NCBI GenBank assembly: GCA_018826905.1
Contig: JAHJYC010000004.1
Span: 1-62,673, forward strand
From: Patescibacteria group bacterium
GTDB taxonomy: Bacteria > Patescibacteriota > Minisyncoccia > Phycocordibacterales > Phycocordibacteraceae
Direction: 5' to 3'
DNA length: 62,673 bases
The notes beneath the pieces are model-generated. The model worked only from the letters and a program-made list of their open reading frames with translations. It searched no databases and was not told the DNA's origin. Shown one piece after another: positions 49,919 to 58,583 of this stretch (position 1 is its first letter; each line of letters begins with the position of its first letter). Position numbers and translations under genes: made by a program.

Positions 49919-52654
49919 TTATGATAAGTATCGGGCTCTAATAGTATCTTCAACTGTAGCACGGTCTCGGCCATAGGTAAGATACGAAAGTTCACGAAGG
50001 TCATCCACTTGTGCAAGGTTCCCTTCGGCAAGGTTTCGCGTCTTTATATTAAATGGCTTCTGAGGAACTCCGTTGGCGAGCAGTTTAAGGTATGCGTTTC
50101 TGTTCTCAATATTTGTAAAATCAAGTGCAGAGAATGTTGGCTCAAACAGCTTTCCAAAGAATTCTCCATCTTCCTGACCAACACGGAATATTGCCATTGA
50201 TCCGACGTTACCAAAAACTGCATCACGAATCTTTTCGTCTACCTGAGCCAAGAACTGGTGTGCCATTGTCATGGACAACTTGTACTTACGAGCCTCAGAC
50301 AAGATGCCAGGAATAGAATCTGTCGTTATATTCTGGAACTCATCAACATAGAGGTAGAAAGGAGGGAAGTTGCCTCTTGGATTATCAGCACGCGAAAGCG
50401 CTGCCATAAAGAGCTTACCGATAATTATGAGACCAAGAAGGTTAGCATTCCTTTCTCCAAGTCTTCCTTTAGAGAGATTCACCAAAAGAATCTTTTTGGA
50501 ATCCATGATGTCCCTGAAGTTAAAGGAGCTATTCTGCTGTCCAACAATAGGACGCATGAAATCGTTTGCACTAAAGTCATCAAACTTGTTCGTAATGTAG
50601 GGAACAATATTCTGTAGACTTGCCTCTCCTTCTGCTTTTGTTGCAATCTCCTGCCAGAATTGATTCACGACAGGGTTTTTGCTCTTAGAAAGCTTTAAGT
50701 TTCTGAACTCTTGGTTTGAAAGTACTCGTGCAATATCAAGTAGTGTTGAGCCAGAAGCCGGGTCTTCCATGATAAGGAGGGTGGCATTTCTGAAGTACTG
50801 CTCAAAGGCAGGACCCATAGATTCAGGCACATCTCCATACAAACGTCTGAAGATCGCAAGAATCTCATTTACGATAAATGTCTTCTGTTCTGGATGTGCT
50901 GGGTCGTACTCAAGCAAATTAAGTCCTACGGGGCGGTCTATATACGCCGGGTCAAAGTAAATAACATCCTCATAGCGCTCAGAGGGAATCATAGCGAGCA
51001 CATCTAGAATGTCGTTTCCGTGAGGATCAATAAAACAGACACCGTTTCCATCACGAATATCTTGCTCTATGAGTGTTTTCAAGAAACCGGTCTTTCCAGT
51101 TCCTGTCTGTCCAATTACGTACAAGTGTCGCAGACGATCCTCATTTGAAAGACGTACGTCCGTCTGCTGTCCTCGGAATGCGTTAGCTCCGAGGACAATA
51201 CCTTCCTTTGGAAGTCCCATTGGAGCTGCTGCGGACGCAAACCGAGATTGCTTAAGGTGCGGAGATGACTCAATGCCCTGTGGCGGGAAATGATACAGGG
51301 AAGTTAGCTCTCGCAAAGAGAGAGGGAGAGCAGTTCCTGATCTATAAAGCCGGAACGAGTAGTCGCGCAGTAATTGCTTTTGTCCTGCCGCGTTAGGACG
51401 AAGGAATTGCAGACGGTTTCCAGTAGGAAGATCAAATTGATTAAATGCAGACTCCAACTCGCTCAGTATTTGCTGTGTCCGTGACTCATTCTGTGAAGAC
51501 ACTGCAATACGTATATTTGTTGCGACTATAGATGAGCTGATCTTTTTCTCAACCATCTCAACTGCTGTTTGATCCACAGGGTTCTGTGCGCTTTGCTTTT
51601 TAGGACTAATAAACAACCCTAATGCTTCTCTTCCCAAGTCCCCTACAAATGTTTCAGGGAGTGTAAAAGCGCGAGAACGGTGATCACCTTGCCTGAGTGA
51701 GTGCAAGATACGCTTATAGTGCTCTACATACTTATTTCCCTCAGGCTTGAAGATGATCTGTATTGATGCCCCTTCATCCTCTGGTGCAATCTTTGCAAAA
51801 GCATTAAGAATTGAATTGAGCGGATCATAATCAAAGTCCTGATAATCCTTAAGAGGAAGCATCGGCTTGTCTTTAAATGTCGCGACACTTGCAAGCGCAG
51901 ATCCCCCATCCGTAAAGACATTGTAATCATTTGGCTGAGCTGCTAGTACGGCGTCCGGGAAAATTGCCAGCAACTGCTTCTCAAACAAATCTCTTCGGGT
52001 ATTAGGTATCGCCGCATAGAACATAAGGTGCGAAGCATCAACCGGAACAGCTAGCTCAATCGTAAAATATGATGGTTCACCCATTCCCGCATGCTCAACT
52101 GCAAGCATTCCTGAATAGAATTGCTCCATTGAGGAAATGAGCTCTTTCAAAGTACGCACCCGGGAATCCGTATCTTTTTCCGGTTCTGGGAGTGCAACCT
52201 CATACAACGTCATGCGGAGTGCTTTCCACTCTGGTTGCTTTTCTGACAGACCCTTAGGCTCCATCCCTGCTACCAAGTACTGCACAAGAAAACGGTGGAA
52301 GTCATCTTCCAAGTGAGGATTATTCAGCTTTGCAAGTATAGAAAAGGCATTGTGTATACCTTTTTCCTCCATGACACCACGTAGCTCGCTAATAGTGGCA
52401 TCGTTCTCTTCTGGATCCAGATTAAGGACGAGCGCATCAGCGTGTTGCTGAGCTTCAGTCTCATTTAGTTTGTAGTGCGGTGCGAGTGCTTCCGCCTCGC
52501 TCATGCGGTGATGCAGAATGCGCTCGTGCGCGATCTCCTCACGAGGCTGGTCTCGTTGTAGGGCTGCGAGTTCTGCTTCCTTTGCAGCAATTTGTTCACG
52601 TAGATATTTAAGCTCGTCCTCAGGACTTGCTACATGACGTATAGGACCCTCCAT
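49919..52654 (-). CDS. Conjugation-type ATPase (VirB4/TraD-like, DUF87/TraM fold)
   Basis: 911 residues. An N-terminal coiled coil (residues 10-45) leads into a DUF8128-like region (about 190-330, with FTIELAVPVDASHLMFYAA). The motor domain follows: Walker A YVIGQTGTGKTGFLKTL near residue 525, CFIDPHGNDILDV, Walker B FYLYVDEFQNITTD near residue 760, and MTMAHQFLAQVD. These are typical of DNA-translocating ATPases of type IV secretion or coupling systems. No membrane helix is seen. It heads the operon with the 878-residue protein, the DUF5663-like protein and the FKBP. No relaxase or pilin genes are near, so an uptake or secretion role is equally possible. Confidence 0.8.
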   Translation of the reverse strand: MEGPIRHVASPEDELKYLREQIAAKEAELAALQRDQPREEIAHERILHHRMSEAEALAPHYKLNETEAQQHADALVLNLDPEENDATISELRGVMEEKGIHNAFSILAKLNNPHLEDDFHRFLVQYLVAGMEPKGLSEKQPEWKALRMTLYEVALPEPEKDTDSRVRTLKELISSMEQFYSGMLAVEHAGMGEPSYFTIELAVPVDASHLMFYAAIPNTRRDLFEKQLLAIFPDAVLAAQPNDYNVFTDGGSALASVATFKDKPMLPLKDYQDFDYDPLNSILNAFAKIAPEDEGASIQIIFKPEGNKYVEHYKRILHSLRQGDHRSRAFTLPETFVGDLGREALGLFISPKKQSAQNPVDQTAVEMVEKKISSSIVATNIRIAVSSQNESRTQQILSELESAFNQFDLPTGNRLQFLRPNAAGQKQLLRDYSFRLYRSGTALPLSLRELTSLYHFPPQGIESSPHLKQSRFASAAAPMGLPKEGIVLGANAFRGQQTDVRLSNEDRLRHLYVIGQTGTGKTGFLKTLIEQDIRDGNGVCFIDPHGNDILDVLAMIPSERYEDVIYFDPAYIDRPVGLNLLEYDPAHPEQKTFIVNEILAIFRRLYGDVPESMGPAFEQYFRNATLLIMEDPASGSTLLDIARVLSNQEFRNLKLSKSKNPVVNQFWQEIATKAEGEASLQNIVPYITNKFDDFSANDFMRPIVGQQNSSFNFRDIMDSKKILLVNLSKGRLGERNANLLGLIIIGKLFMAALSRADNPRGNFPPFYLYVDEFQNITTDSIPGILSEARKYKLSMTMAHQFLAQVDEKIRDAVFGNVGSMAIFRVGQEDGEFFGKLFEPTFSALDFTNIENRNAYLKLLANGVPQKPFNIKTRNLAEGNLAQVDDLRELSYLTYGRDRATVEDTIRARYLS

Positions 52655-52712
52655 TACTCTTTAGTATACGGCACAGAGATGAGCATCTGTGTTTTTAAAG
52701 AGGATAAATCGC

Positions 52713-53045
52713 TTAGTCTCGCTTAAGAGAACCGAAGAGTGCAGTAACAAGAGATACTACAATTGAGAAGAAGAATGCTGACCAGAATCCCGCAACGACA
52801 AAGTCGGGAACTATTACTCCCGCGAACATAATGAGGAGGGCGTTAACGACGAGTGAAAACAGTCCGAGTGTCACTATATTTATTGGGAGAGTAAGAAGAC
52901 CAATTATTGGCTTCAAGAAAATATTTATGACCGCAAGCACAATAGCGAGCACGAGTGCTCCTATGATGGTTATTTCAATACCAGGAATCAAATACGCACC
53001 GATACCAATCGCGAGCGCGGAAATAAATAAATGAAGTAGAGTCAT
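52713..53045 (-). CDS. Phage holin family / YvlD-like small membrane protein
   Basis: 110 residues with four hydrophobic helices. The pattern GAYLIPGIEI, then LKPIIGLLTLPINIVTLGLFSLVVNALLI (family core FLKPI..LLTLP.NI.TLGLF), is that of the Phage_holin_4_2/YvlD family of four-helix membrane proteins common in ordinary chromosomes. Despite the name, no phage genes are nearby, so it is probably not a lysis protein. Function unknown. Confidence 0.88.
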   Translation of the reverse strand: MTLLHLFISALAIGIGAYLIPGIEITIIGALVLAIVLAVINIFLKPIIGLLTLPINIVTLGLFSLVVNALLIMFAGVIVPDFVVAGFWSAFFFSIVVSLVTALFGSLKRD

Positions 53046-53109
53046 GAGAAGTCCGTCTTATATGAGTAACTTATATACAGCATAGCGCATTTTTTATGAG
53101 GTGTTCATG

Positions 53110-53144
53110 AAAAAGCCCCGCACACTCTAAACGAGCGGCGGGGC
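53110..53144 (-). terminator. Terminator of the 53168 gene
   Basis: Reverse strand: GCCCCGC (53144-53138), a loop, GCGGGGC (53121-53115), then TTTTTCAT. It lies 23 nt past the stop codon. Confidence 0.85.
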
Positions 53145-53167
53145 CAAGGTTGCAGCATTGTTTCTTC

Positions 53168-54322
53168 TTAAGCGGCGTAGGCGATCTCTGCGTCCAGAAT
53201 CAGGGCCGGATGGTCCGGTCCCATGTCCTGAACACGCGTCCAGGTGACGATGTCACCCATCTGAATGTCCAGAATGCCGTCGTCGGTGCGAAGATCGCTC
53301 TTCTGACCGTCGATGATTCCGTACGGAGAGATCAGGCTTTGCCGAATTTGGAACTTCTTCGGCGGGCCGTCTTCTTGCGGTTGCTCGACGAGCCCCCACC
53401 CTCCACAGCCCATATCGGGGGCATAGAAGGAGACGATGCCGCCACCGCCACCCATGGAGAAGCTCACATTCCGGCGAACCGGATAGTTGCGCTTCTTGCC
53501 ATCGGCCGCGGGCAGGGTTTCCAGGTTGCGAAGAATGCAGTGCCTGAAGGTCGGCAGTTGCAGAACGTGCGCCCGGATATCAAACCCGGGATGCGCGTCC
53601 TTCGGAACGAACACGACTTGTTCCGCCAGCTCCCGTACTTCAGGGTTCTGGAAGATGTCCTCGTGCATCTCCGCCGGATAGGGCGAGGGCGCACTCAGAC
53701 GATGCACGTTCCCTGCCCACCGATTGAGGGCAACGAGCCTGAAGGTCTTGCCGTCGTCATCCGTCAGGATGATCAACTGCACGAGCTGAATCAGGCCCGT
53801 CTTGTTCACGATCCAGATGTCGGTCCGGTTGGAGCCGAATCCTTCATGACGGTTATTCGCCGTCATGACCGCGAGCGGTCCGCGGTTCTCGGCCGCCTGC
53901 AGCATTTGGTTGCGCTTTGCGAAGCGCACCTCAGTTGAAGGAAGCCGATAGACGCAGAGATTGTCTTTTCGCTCGGCGAGATCGTAGCGCAACACCTCGT
54001 AGTTGGCGTTGCCCGGGCGCTGGGTGACGAGCACCTGGCGTTCCGAGCTGCGGATGAAGCGAATGCTTGCCCGCAGCGCAGTGACGAGGCTATCCTTGCG
54101 GCGCATGGCCTGACCCACGCTTCCCACCGAACCCCAGAGGTGTGCGGCCGGAATGTTGATCACGCCGGTTTCGTTGTTGATGGTGCAGGATTTCCAGTTT
54201 CTGCCGTCGTCCTTTTCACCAACACGAACCTGGACCGAGAAGCACAGGTCCAGTCCGCATTCAGTCGGGAAAACGCGCGAGAATTGATCGTGCGCATCCG
54301 TCTTTTGAGCCAGAGCAGTCAT
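53168..54322 (-). CDS. Unknown 384-residue protein in a GC-rich self-contained unit
   Basis: 384 residues, no signal peptide or membrane helix, no recognised family. Segments such as GSVGQAMRRKDSLVTALRASIRFI and VSFSMGGGGGIVSFYAPDMGCGGWGLV suggest a globular, mostly beta protein. Base composition and codon use differ sharply from the neighbours (37 of 60 bases in 53461-53520 are G or C). It has its own promoter (54393-54422), a strong AAGGAG site near the ATG, and a classic terminator. The opposite strand also holds a long ORF (53150-53938) that I treat as a shadow of the high GC content. Confidence 0.65.
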   Translation of the reverse strand: MTALAQKTDAHDQFSRVFPTECGLDLCFSVQVRVGEKDDGRNWKSCTINNETGVINIPAAHLWGSVGSVGQAMRRKDSLVTALRASIRFIRSSERQVLVTQRPGNANYEVLRYDLAERKDNLCVYRLPSTEVRFAKRNQMLQAAENRGPLAVMTANNRHEGFGSNRTDIWIVNKTGLIQLVQLIILTDDDGKTFRLVALNRWAGNVHRLSAPSPYPAEMHEDIFQNPEVRELAEQVVFVPKDAHPGFDIRAHVLQLPTFRHCILRNLETLPAADGKKRNYPVRRNVSFSMGGGGGIVSFYAPDMGCGGWGLVEQPQEDGPPKKFQIRQSLISPYGIIDGQKSDLRTDDGILDIQMGDIVTWTRVQDMGPDHPALILDAEIAYAA

Positions 54323-54392
54323 ACTGTTCTCTCCTTGGGCATAGATGCCCGCTTAAGTTGAAACTATGTCGCTATAAAGAGCGGCGATCCGA

Positions 54393-54422
54393 ATTATCAA
54401 ACTCAACCGAGGTTAAGTTCAA
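54393..54422 (-). promoter_or_regulatory. Promoter of the 53168-54322 gene
   Basis: Reverse strand TTGAAC (54422-54417), an 18-nt spacer, and GATAAT (54398-54393). The leader of about 65 nt ends in an AAGGAG ribosome binding site. Confidence 0.6.
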
Positions 54423-54433
54423 TAGGCGAATCA

Positions 54434-55378
54434 CTACGAGAGTTGCAACTGCAACCCCTTCAAAACAATCTGCTGCAATTCTTCCCACTCTATGCGGGTA
54501 TCGTCACTCTTTTCTCCTACGTTAAGAAGTGAGTTCGTTGCAGGATCTAGATACCAGGAAGCTATTCCCTCCACCCTCCCAACTGAGAAAAGTGCATCTT
54601 CATCTGCTGGGAGAGTGAGGCCGCGAAGTTCAGCCTCACGCATGCGAATCAAGGCTGCTACATTCGTAAGATCTACCTTCACTTCCTGTCTTGTTATGAC
54701 GCATGTACGCGAGCGATCTTCATTCTTCTGCACAACGACATCAGCACGTACTCCATTCCAAGAGCGAAGGTAGGTGGGCATAGATGTCTTATCTGAAACA
54801 ACAAACACCACCTTAAGCTTCTTGTTTTCTTGCGTGGCTTTAGCTTCAGAGTATCTTCCATCAGCTTTCTTTTTTACTATCTCTTCTGGAATTCCCACGT
54901 GGTGTTCCCAGGCAGCGAAGTAATGAGCATCAAGTAAAGGTAGAACGATGTCTACGATTTTCTGAGGATCGTTCGAATACTTTTTCTTTAGCGAAGAAAC
55001 AAGTCCTGATAGACCGAAGGCTCTGTCTATAGGATCTGCAGACAACGTACCCTTACCCTCTGCATCATCACGCTTTGCGTACGTGAGTAACTTTTTAACT
55101 GAAGGATCTTTTGAGAGTCCAAGGTATTCAGCTACCAGCTCTGTTGCACACTTATCAGTGCCATGATGATCAAAAGGGCCTTTGCCTGAATCAATCATGA
55201 GTATGCCATCAGCACAAAGCTCCTTAAAGCTCCTTGTAGGAGGCGTCTCATCAATTGTTACTTTTGCAGTCTCAACACCAGGAAACTGCTGCTTTCCGAA
55301 GGTTTGCAACAGAAAAATAGCAACCAGCGTATCTGGCTGAGGACGTACGGGCAGTACAATCGTATGAATGCGCTCCAC
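54434..55378 (-). CDS. DHH/MYG1-like metal-dependent hydrolase family protein
   Basis: 314 residues from GTG 55378 (first residues ERIHTIVLPVRPQPDTLVA); no usable ATG lies near the N-terminus. MIDSGKGPFDHHGTDKCATELVAEYLG at residues about 61-87 resembles the D-H-H metal motif of DHH/MYG1-type phosphoesterases. YAKRDDAEGKG and VVVQKNEDRSRTCVITRQ are further segments seen in the CPR versions. It may be an exonuclease or phosphodiesterase; function unproven. TATACT ends 8 nt before the GTG. Confidence 0.6.
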   Translation of the reverse strand: MERIHTIVLPVRPQPDTLVAIFLLQTFGKQQFPGVETAKVTIDETPPTRSFKELCADGILMIDSGKGPFDHHGTDKCATELVAEYLGLSKDPSVKKLLTYAKRDDAEGKGTLSADPIDRAFGLSGLVSSLKKKYSNDPQKIVDIVLPLLDAHYFAAWEHHVGIPEEIVKKKADGRYSEAKATQENKKLKVVFVVSDKTSMPTYLRSWNGVRADVVVQKNEDRSRTCVITRQEVKVDLTNVAALIRMREAELRGLTLPADEDALFSVGRVEGIASWYLDPATNSLLNVGEKSDDTRIEWEELQQIVLKGLQLQLS

Positions 55379-55386
55379 CTATATAT

Positions 55387-55392
55387 AGTATA
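55387..55392 (-). promoter_or_regulatory. -10 box of the DHH-like gene (leaderless)
   Basis: Reverse-strand TATACT ends 8 nt before GTG 55378. A TTGACT lies 14 nt upstream, a little too close for a standard -35. Confidence 0.5.
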
Positions 55393-55419
55393 ACTTTAGA
55401 CTAAAAAGTCAAGGCCTTT

Positions 55420-56100
55420 CTACCTCGCAAACCTAAAGCTTTCTACTATCTCATCTAGGGAGTTATAGGCTGTATTTAGGGTCTCCTCAGAGATATCTCC
55501 CTCACCAACACCATCCTCCTTATAGCTAGACCCCACACGAATCTTCTCAAGTGCAATGCACTGCTCCTCATGGATTGTTCTGTACGAAACTCCCTCAACG
55601 TACTGCATCATCCCTGCATTCTGGAAAGAGAATACTTTAAAAGTTGTTCCATTAATCTCTCTGTCAGCGAGTGCTATCTCTCCTTGATCCTTTGTTGCAA
55701 CTAAGCAGGTACGAAGTGTCTCCGGGTCTGCGCTCGCTCCAATGCGAACAAGGGTGGTGTAGTACCTCGGGTATGAAGTTGTACTTTCTGTAGTGAACGG
55801 CACTAGCTCAAGAACCTGATTTCCAACTTCATCTTCTGTTGCAGAAGCCCTCCAAGCAGCTGGTAAATGATACGCAGTGCTAAATTCGTAGTTAACAACA
55901 GAATTCTCTGGATAGAGAACGGTAAAACCATAAATACCATTTGTGTAAATCGCTTTGCTCTCTGAAAGCTCAGGAACAATAATCTGTACATTTTCTTCTT
56001 GGCGCAATGTGACCCCACTTGTGTGTACTAAATACCACGCTACTCCCCCAGCAATTCCAAGTAGAAGAAGGAGAAAGATAAAGAAAGTAGCTTTATTCAT
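55420..56100 (-). CDS. Hypothetical exported or membrane-anchored protein
   Basis: 226 residues. One N-terminal helix (residues 5-25, FFIFLLLLLGIAGGVAWYLV) and a soluble domain of about 200 residues outside. GIYGFTVLYPENSVVNYEF and the closing DEIVESFRFAR resemble small extracytoplasmic domains of the PsbP-like/CPR type (YGFTVLYP motif). It has two cysteines, C147 and C184. Function unknown. TATACT ends 7 nt before the ATG. Confidence 0.6.
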   Translation of the reverse strand: MNKATFFIFLLLLLGIAGGVAWYLVHTSGVTLRQEENVQIIVPELSESKAIYTNGIYGFTVLYPENSVVNYEFSTAYHLPAAWRASATEDEVGNQVLELVPFTTESTTSYPRYYTTLVRIGASADPETLRTCLVATKDQGEIALADREINGTTFKVFSFQNAGMMQYVEGVSYRTIHEEQCIALEKIRVGSSYKEDGVGEGDISEETLNTAYNSLDEIVESFRFAR

Positions 56101-56107
56101 AGGCCCT

Positions 56108-56113
56108 AGTATA
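56108..56113 (-). promoter_or_regulatory. -10 box of the 55420 gene (leaderless)
   Basis: Reverse-strand TATACT ends 7 nt before ATG 56100. Confidence 0.6.
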
Positions 56114-56136
56114 CGTGATTTTGTTAAAGCGTTCTA

Positions 56137-56568
56137 TTAGGAAGCGAGCCTGTAAAGTTCTTGTACCTTAACCGTATCGCCATCTACTATGCCCACAACT
56201 CTGATTTCCTCATCAGCAGATACGGGTGCTGCAGGCTGCTGTCGTGAGCAGGGCAGATTCTCCTGTGCACAGGAATCCTGATTCTCAAACACGAGTCTCT
56301 TTGTCTTCACTTGCGGCTTTCCGCTCTGCGTATACGTTGTATACAGAAGAAACGGTTTTCCAGGCAATCCCTGACTTGTATCAATAAGCACGGTTCCACT
56401 TTCGTTAAATAGTTCTGTAGGAGCCTCCTCTGAAAGCACCACGCCTGCAACGAGCGAGGAACTAGGAATAACCCCTACAGATGGACTCTCCTCAATACGC
56501 CCATTGATCCAGAGGTATCCTGCACCGAGCACTAAAAAGACTGATATCAGTTTAATAAGAATTCCCAT
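56137..56568 (-). CDS. Hypothetical membrane-anchored protein
   Basis: 143 residues with one N-terminal hydrophobic helix (residues 5-22, IKLISVFLVLGAGYLWI) followed by an outside domain that includes a cysteine pair (C100 and C107, in the segment QDSCAQENLPCSRQQ). I recognise no family. The last residues VGIVDGDTVKVQELY are moderately hydrophobic but too short for a second span. It lies between the unknown exported protein (55420) and the DUF5667 gene. Its role may be linked to the envelope-stress unit upstream, but nothing direct shows this. Confidence 0.5.
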   Translation of the reverse strand: MGILIKLISVFLVLGAGYLWINGRIEESPSVGVIPSSSLVAGVVLSEEAPTELFNESGTVLIDTSQGLPGKPFLLYTTYTQSGKPQVKTKRLVFENQDSCAQENLPCSRQQPAAPVSADEEIRVVGIVDGDTVKVQELYRLAS

Positions 56569-56587
56569 ATATAAGTTCCGAAGTGTA

Positions 56588-57499
56588 TCAGCGAGACCCT
56601 GAGGTGTTTATGAATTGAAGTGAGGACTCTGTATTCATCTGTTCTTTAAAGAAGAGACTTTTAAAAATACGCTGACTAGAAGATTCCTTTGGAGTTGTTG
56701 AGGCGGTGCTTGATGCTGTTGTAGTTGCCTGCACCTTCACAAGTACAGGAATTGCTGTTTCTGTATTCTTTTCAGAAGAATCAAGCGATTCAATCTGAGT
56801 GGTGGACGCTACGGTAACTGAAAGAGCAGAGGCAAGACGAGCTCGCTCATCTCCAAATTGCTTTGTCTTCTCAAGAATATGCGTACGAAACTCATCATCG
56901 TCCTGCTCCCCCTTTTTATTCTCCAATTGCTCAGAGCGCAGAGCCAGGCCAGCCTCAGCGAGTGTGCGCACTGCAAGTGCTTCGGATACTCGTCCGGTTG
57001 CCTCAATTGAAGACGCTTCCTCTTCTATATCCTCCACATGGGAATCAAAACGAGCAGCAAGATCCCTAGACGTCTTTGCGTTTAATTTGCCTGTTGTTGC
57101 AAGAATAGAGACCTCTTCAACTCTGCGAACAGCAAGCTTTGTTGCAATTTCAGCTTTCTCTTCTCCTCCAGAAGCAAAAGCAAGTTCAAGAGGCTCTCTC
57201 ACAGAAACTTTTACTGGGTACAATAAATCTCCAGGAAGGGCTTTCTCTGAAGCGAGAGTCATTTGCGTTCCAGTTCCAATAATAAGAACTGCCGCAAATG
57301 CAGCTATTGCAGATGTTCGCGTACGGAAATAGGAAAGGAAAGAAAAAGTAGATTTGCGAACCAGAACTGCTTCCTCCTTAAGTTCATGAAGGTCCGCATA
57401 TGCAGAAAGTTCTGCTCGCATACGGGCACGAGAAGACTCCCCCAGCTTTATATGGGAAAGGGTGCGAATGTATTCAGTTATATTCTTTCGCTTATTCAT
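56588..57499 (-). CDS. DUF5667-type putative anti-sigma factor
   Basis: 303 residues from ATG 57499 (MNKRKNITEYIRTLSHIKLGE); ATG 57508 is also possible. The cytoplasmic N-terminal ~75 residues resemble a sigma-binding domain, and one membrane helix lies at about residues 64-84 (TSAIAAFAAVLIIGTGTQM). Then comes KALPGDLLYPVKVSVREPLELAF, the hallmark of DUF5667, followed by a long helical outside region. Overlaps the ECF sigma gene by 8 nt, which supports a sigma/anti-sigma pair. Function inferred from this context. Confidence 0.78.
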   Translation of the reverse strand: MNKRKNITEYIRTLSHIKLGESSRARMRAELSAYADLHELKEEAVLVRKSTFSFLSYFRTRTSAIAAFAAVLIIGTGTQMTLASEKALPGDLLYPVKVSVREPLELAFASGGEEKAEIATKLAVRRVEEVSILATTGKLNAKTSRDLAARFDSHVEDIEEEASSIEATGRVSEALAVRTLAEAGLALRSEQLENKKGEQDDDEFRTHILEKTKQFGDERARLASALSVTVASTTQIESLDSSEKNTETAIPVLVKVQATTTASSTASTTPKESSSQRIFKSLFFKEQMNTESSLQFINTSGSR

Positions 57500-58007
57500 G
57501 GGTCTCATCGGTGTGCATAATAGCTCGCACTTTCTTCATCGCTCTATTTATTCTAACTGATACAGCATTAGCTGTGTCTCCTGTTATACCTGCGATGTCT
57601 TGCGGGGAGAGGCCCTCTACATAGCGCATAAGTACTGCCTCCCTTGAAACATCATCCAGCTGGCGTATCACAGACAATGCTTCCTTCACTTGAGCAGAGT
57701 CTTCAATGTCTGTAGCGTCATCTCCTTTAAACTCAAAACCTTGTTCAGAAAGGACATCCAATGATTGCTCTTTCTTTTTGCGGTACCAATCAATAACAAG
57801 GTTCCGAGCGATGGTATAGAGAAGCGCTCGCTCGCTTCGCATATGCGTCCCTTCTCGTATGGCCTGCCAGAATCGTGTGAACACCTCTTGCGTGAGGTCT
57901 TCAGCAAGCTCAGAAGAACTCACCTTAAGGACACAAAAGCGATAGATATCGCTCACATACGTATCATATATTTGAAGGAAATATGCCTTGCTATCTTCTT
58001 GGTCCAT
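57492..58007 (-). CDS. ECF-type RNA polymerase sigma factor
   Basis: 171 residues from ATG 58007 (MDQEDSKAYFLQIYDTY); a longer form from ATG 58067 adds 20 residues without family similarity. Region 2 is seen in LAEDLTQEVFTRFWQAI with IARNLVIDWYRKKK. Region 4 is LDDVSREAVLMRYVEGLSPQDIAGITGDTANAVSVRINRAMKKVR, a sigma-70 region-4 helix-turn-helix. It is expected to direct a small set of genes and to be held by the DUF5667 protein encoded just downstream (8-nt overlap). No classical ECF auto-promoter was recognised. Confidence 0.88.
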   Translation of the reverse strand: MDQEDSKAYFLQIYDTYVSDIYRFCVLKVSSSELAEDLTQEVFTRFWQAIREGTHMRSERALLYTIARNLVIDWYRKKKEQSLDVLSEQGFEFKGDDATDIEDSAQVKEALSVIRQLDDVSREAVLMRYVEGLSPQDIAGITGDTANAVSVRINRAMKKVRAIMHTDETHE

Positions 58008-58088
58008 AGAGTATGACGTACAGCTGGACTGATTCTTATCAGCCAAAGTGTCTCTAGATACTGTCATGGATACGCGTTTAATGCCATA

Positions 58089-58137
58089 AAGAAATACAAA
58101 AAGCGCACGTAACGTACGTGCGCTTTTTGTATTTCTT
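58089..58137. terminator. 22-bp perfect hairpin, two-way terminator
   Basis: AAGAAATACAAAAAGCGCACGT (58089-58110) and its exact complement (58116-58137) surround a 5-nt loop. The GC-rich tip is flanked by A and T tracts, so it can terminate in both directions. It lies 3 nt past the stop of the Lys-rich gene ending at 58140. Confidence 0.85.
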
Positions 58138-58139
58138 GC

Positions 58140-58574
58140 TTACTTAGTTTTCTTTGTTGCCTTCTTAACGACCTTTTTTACCGCTTTCTTCACCGCCGGC
58201 TTTGGAGCCATCTCTTTACGAAGCTTCGTCCAATTTCCCTTAAGCTCTGCCACTGCCTCTTTTAGTTCTTTTGGAGTTACCTCCTGCATACCCTTGTATG
58301 TTTTCGCTGCATTATCAACGATTGCCGCAAGTGCTGCCTCGTCTAGCTTCTTAAGCTTCTTTGCCTCGCGGATAACGTCTTTCTTAAGACCTGTTACCCA
58401 CTTCGCAGTTGCCTGACGATGCTTTTTTGCATTCTTAGTGCCATAAAAATAATAGCCAGCTGCTCCTGCTGCAGCAACTGCCGCAAGAACTCCTGCGCCA
58501 ATCTCAACAGCGTCCATTTTGCTCATCTTTTTCTTCGCTACCACTTTCTTTTTTGCTGCTTTTTTCGGTGCCAT
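58140..58574 (-). CDS. Lysine-rich protein with one membrane helix and histone-like tails
   Basis: 144 residues. The N-terminus (PKKAAKKKVVAKKKMSK) and C-terminus (KKAVKKVVKKATKKTK) are Lys/Ala repeats of the kind found in histone H1-like and DNA-binding tails. In between lie a hydrophobic helix (residues 25-43, IGAGVLAAVAAAGAAGYYFYG) and a helical domain of about 65 residues. It could tether DNA to the membrane, but other basic membrane proteins look similar. Followed by the strong terminator at 58089-58137. It starts 9 nt after a small membrane protein gene. Confidence 0.65.
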   Translation of the reverse strand: MAPKKAAKKKVVAKKKMSKMDAVEIGAGVLAAVAAAGAAGYYFYGTKNAKKHRQATAKWVTGLKKDVIREAKKLKKLDEAALAAIVDNAAKTYKGMQEVTPKELKEAVAELKGNWTKLRKEMAPKPAVKKAVKKVVKKATKKTK

Positions 58575-58583
58575 GATAGATAA

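Noticed and set aside
52713..53045. Prophage lysis holin
   Set aside because: The family name contains holin, but there are no phage genes nearby and this YvlD-like family is common in non-phage chromosomal contexts.
53150..53938. 262-codon ORF on the plus strand opposite the 384-residue unknown gene
   Set aside because: It has no ribosome binding site or promoter, and it begins next to the terminator of the opposite gene. High GC content lengthens open frames.
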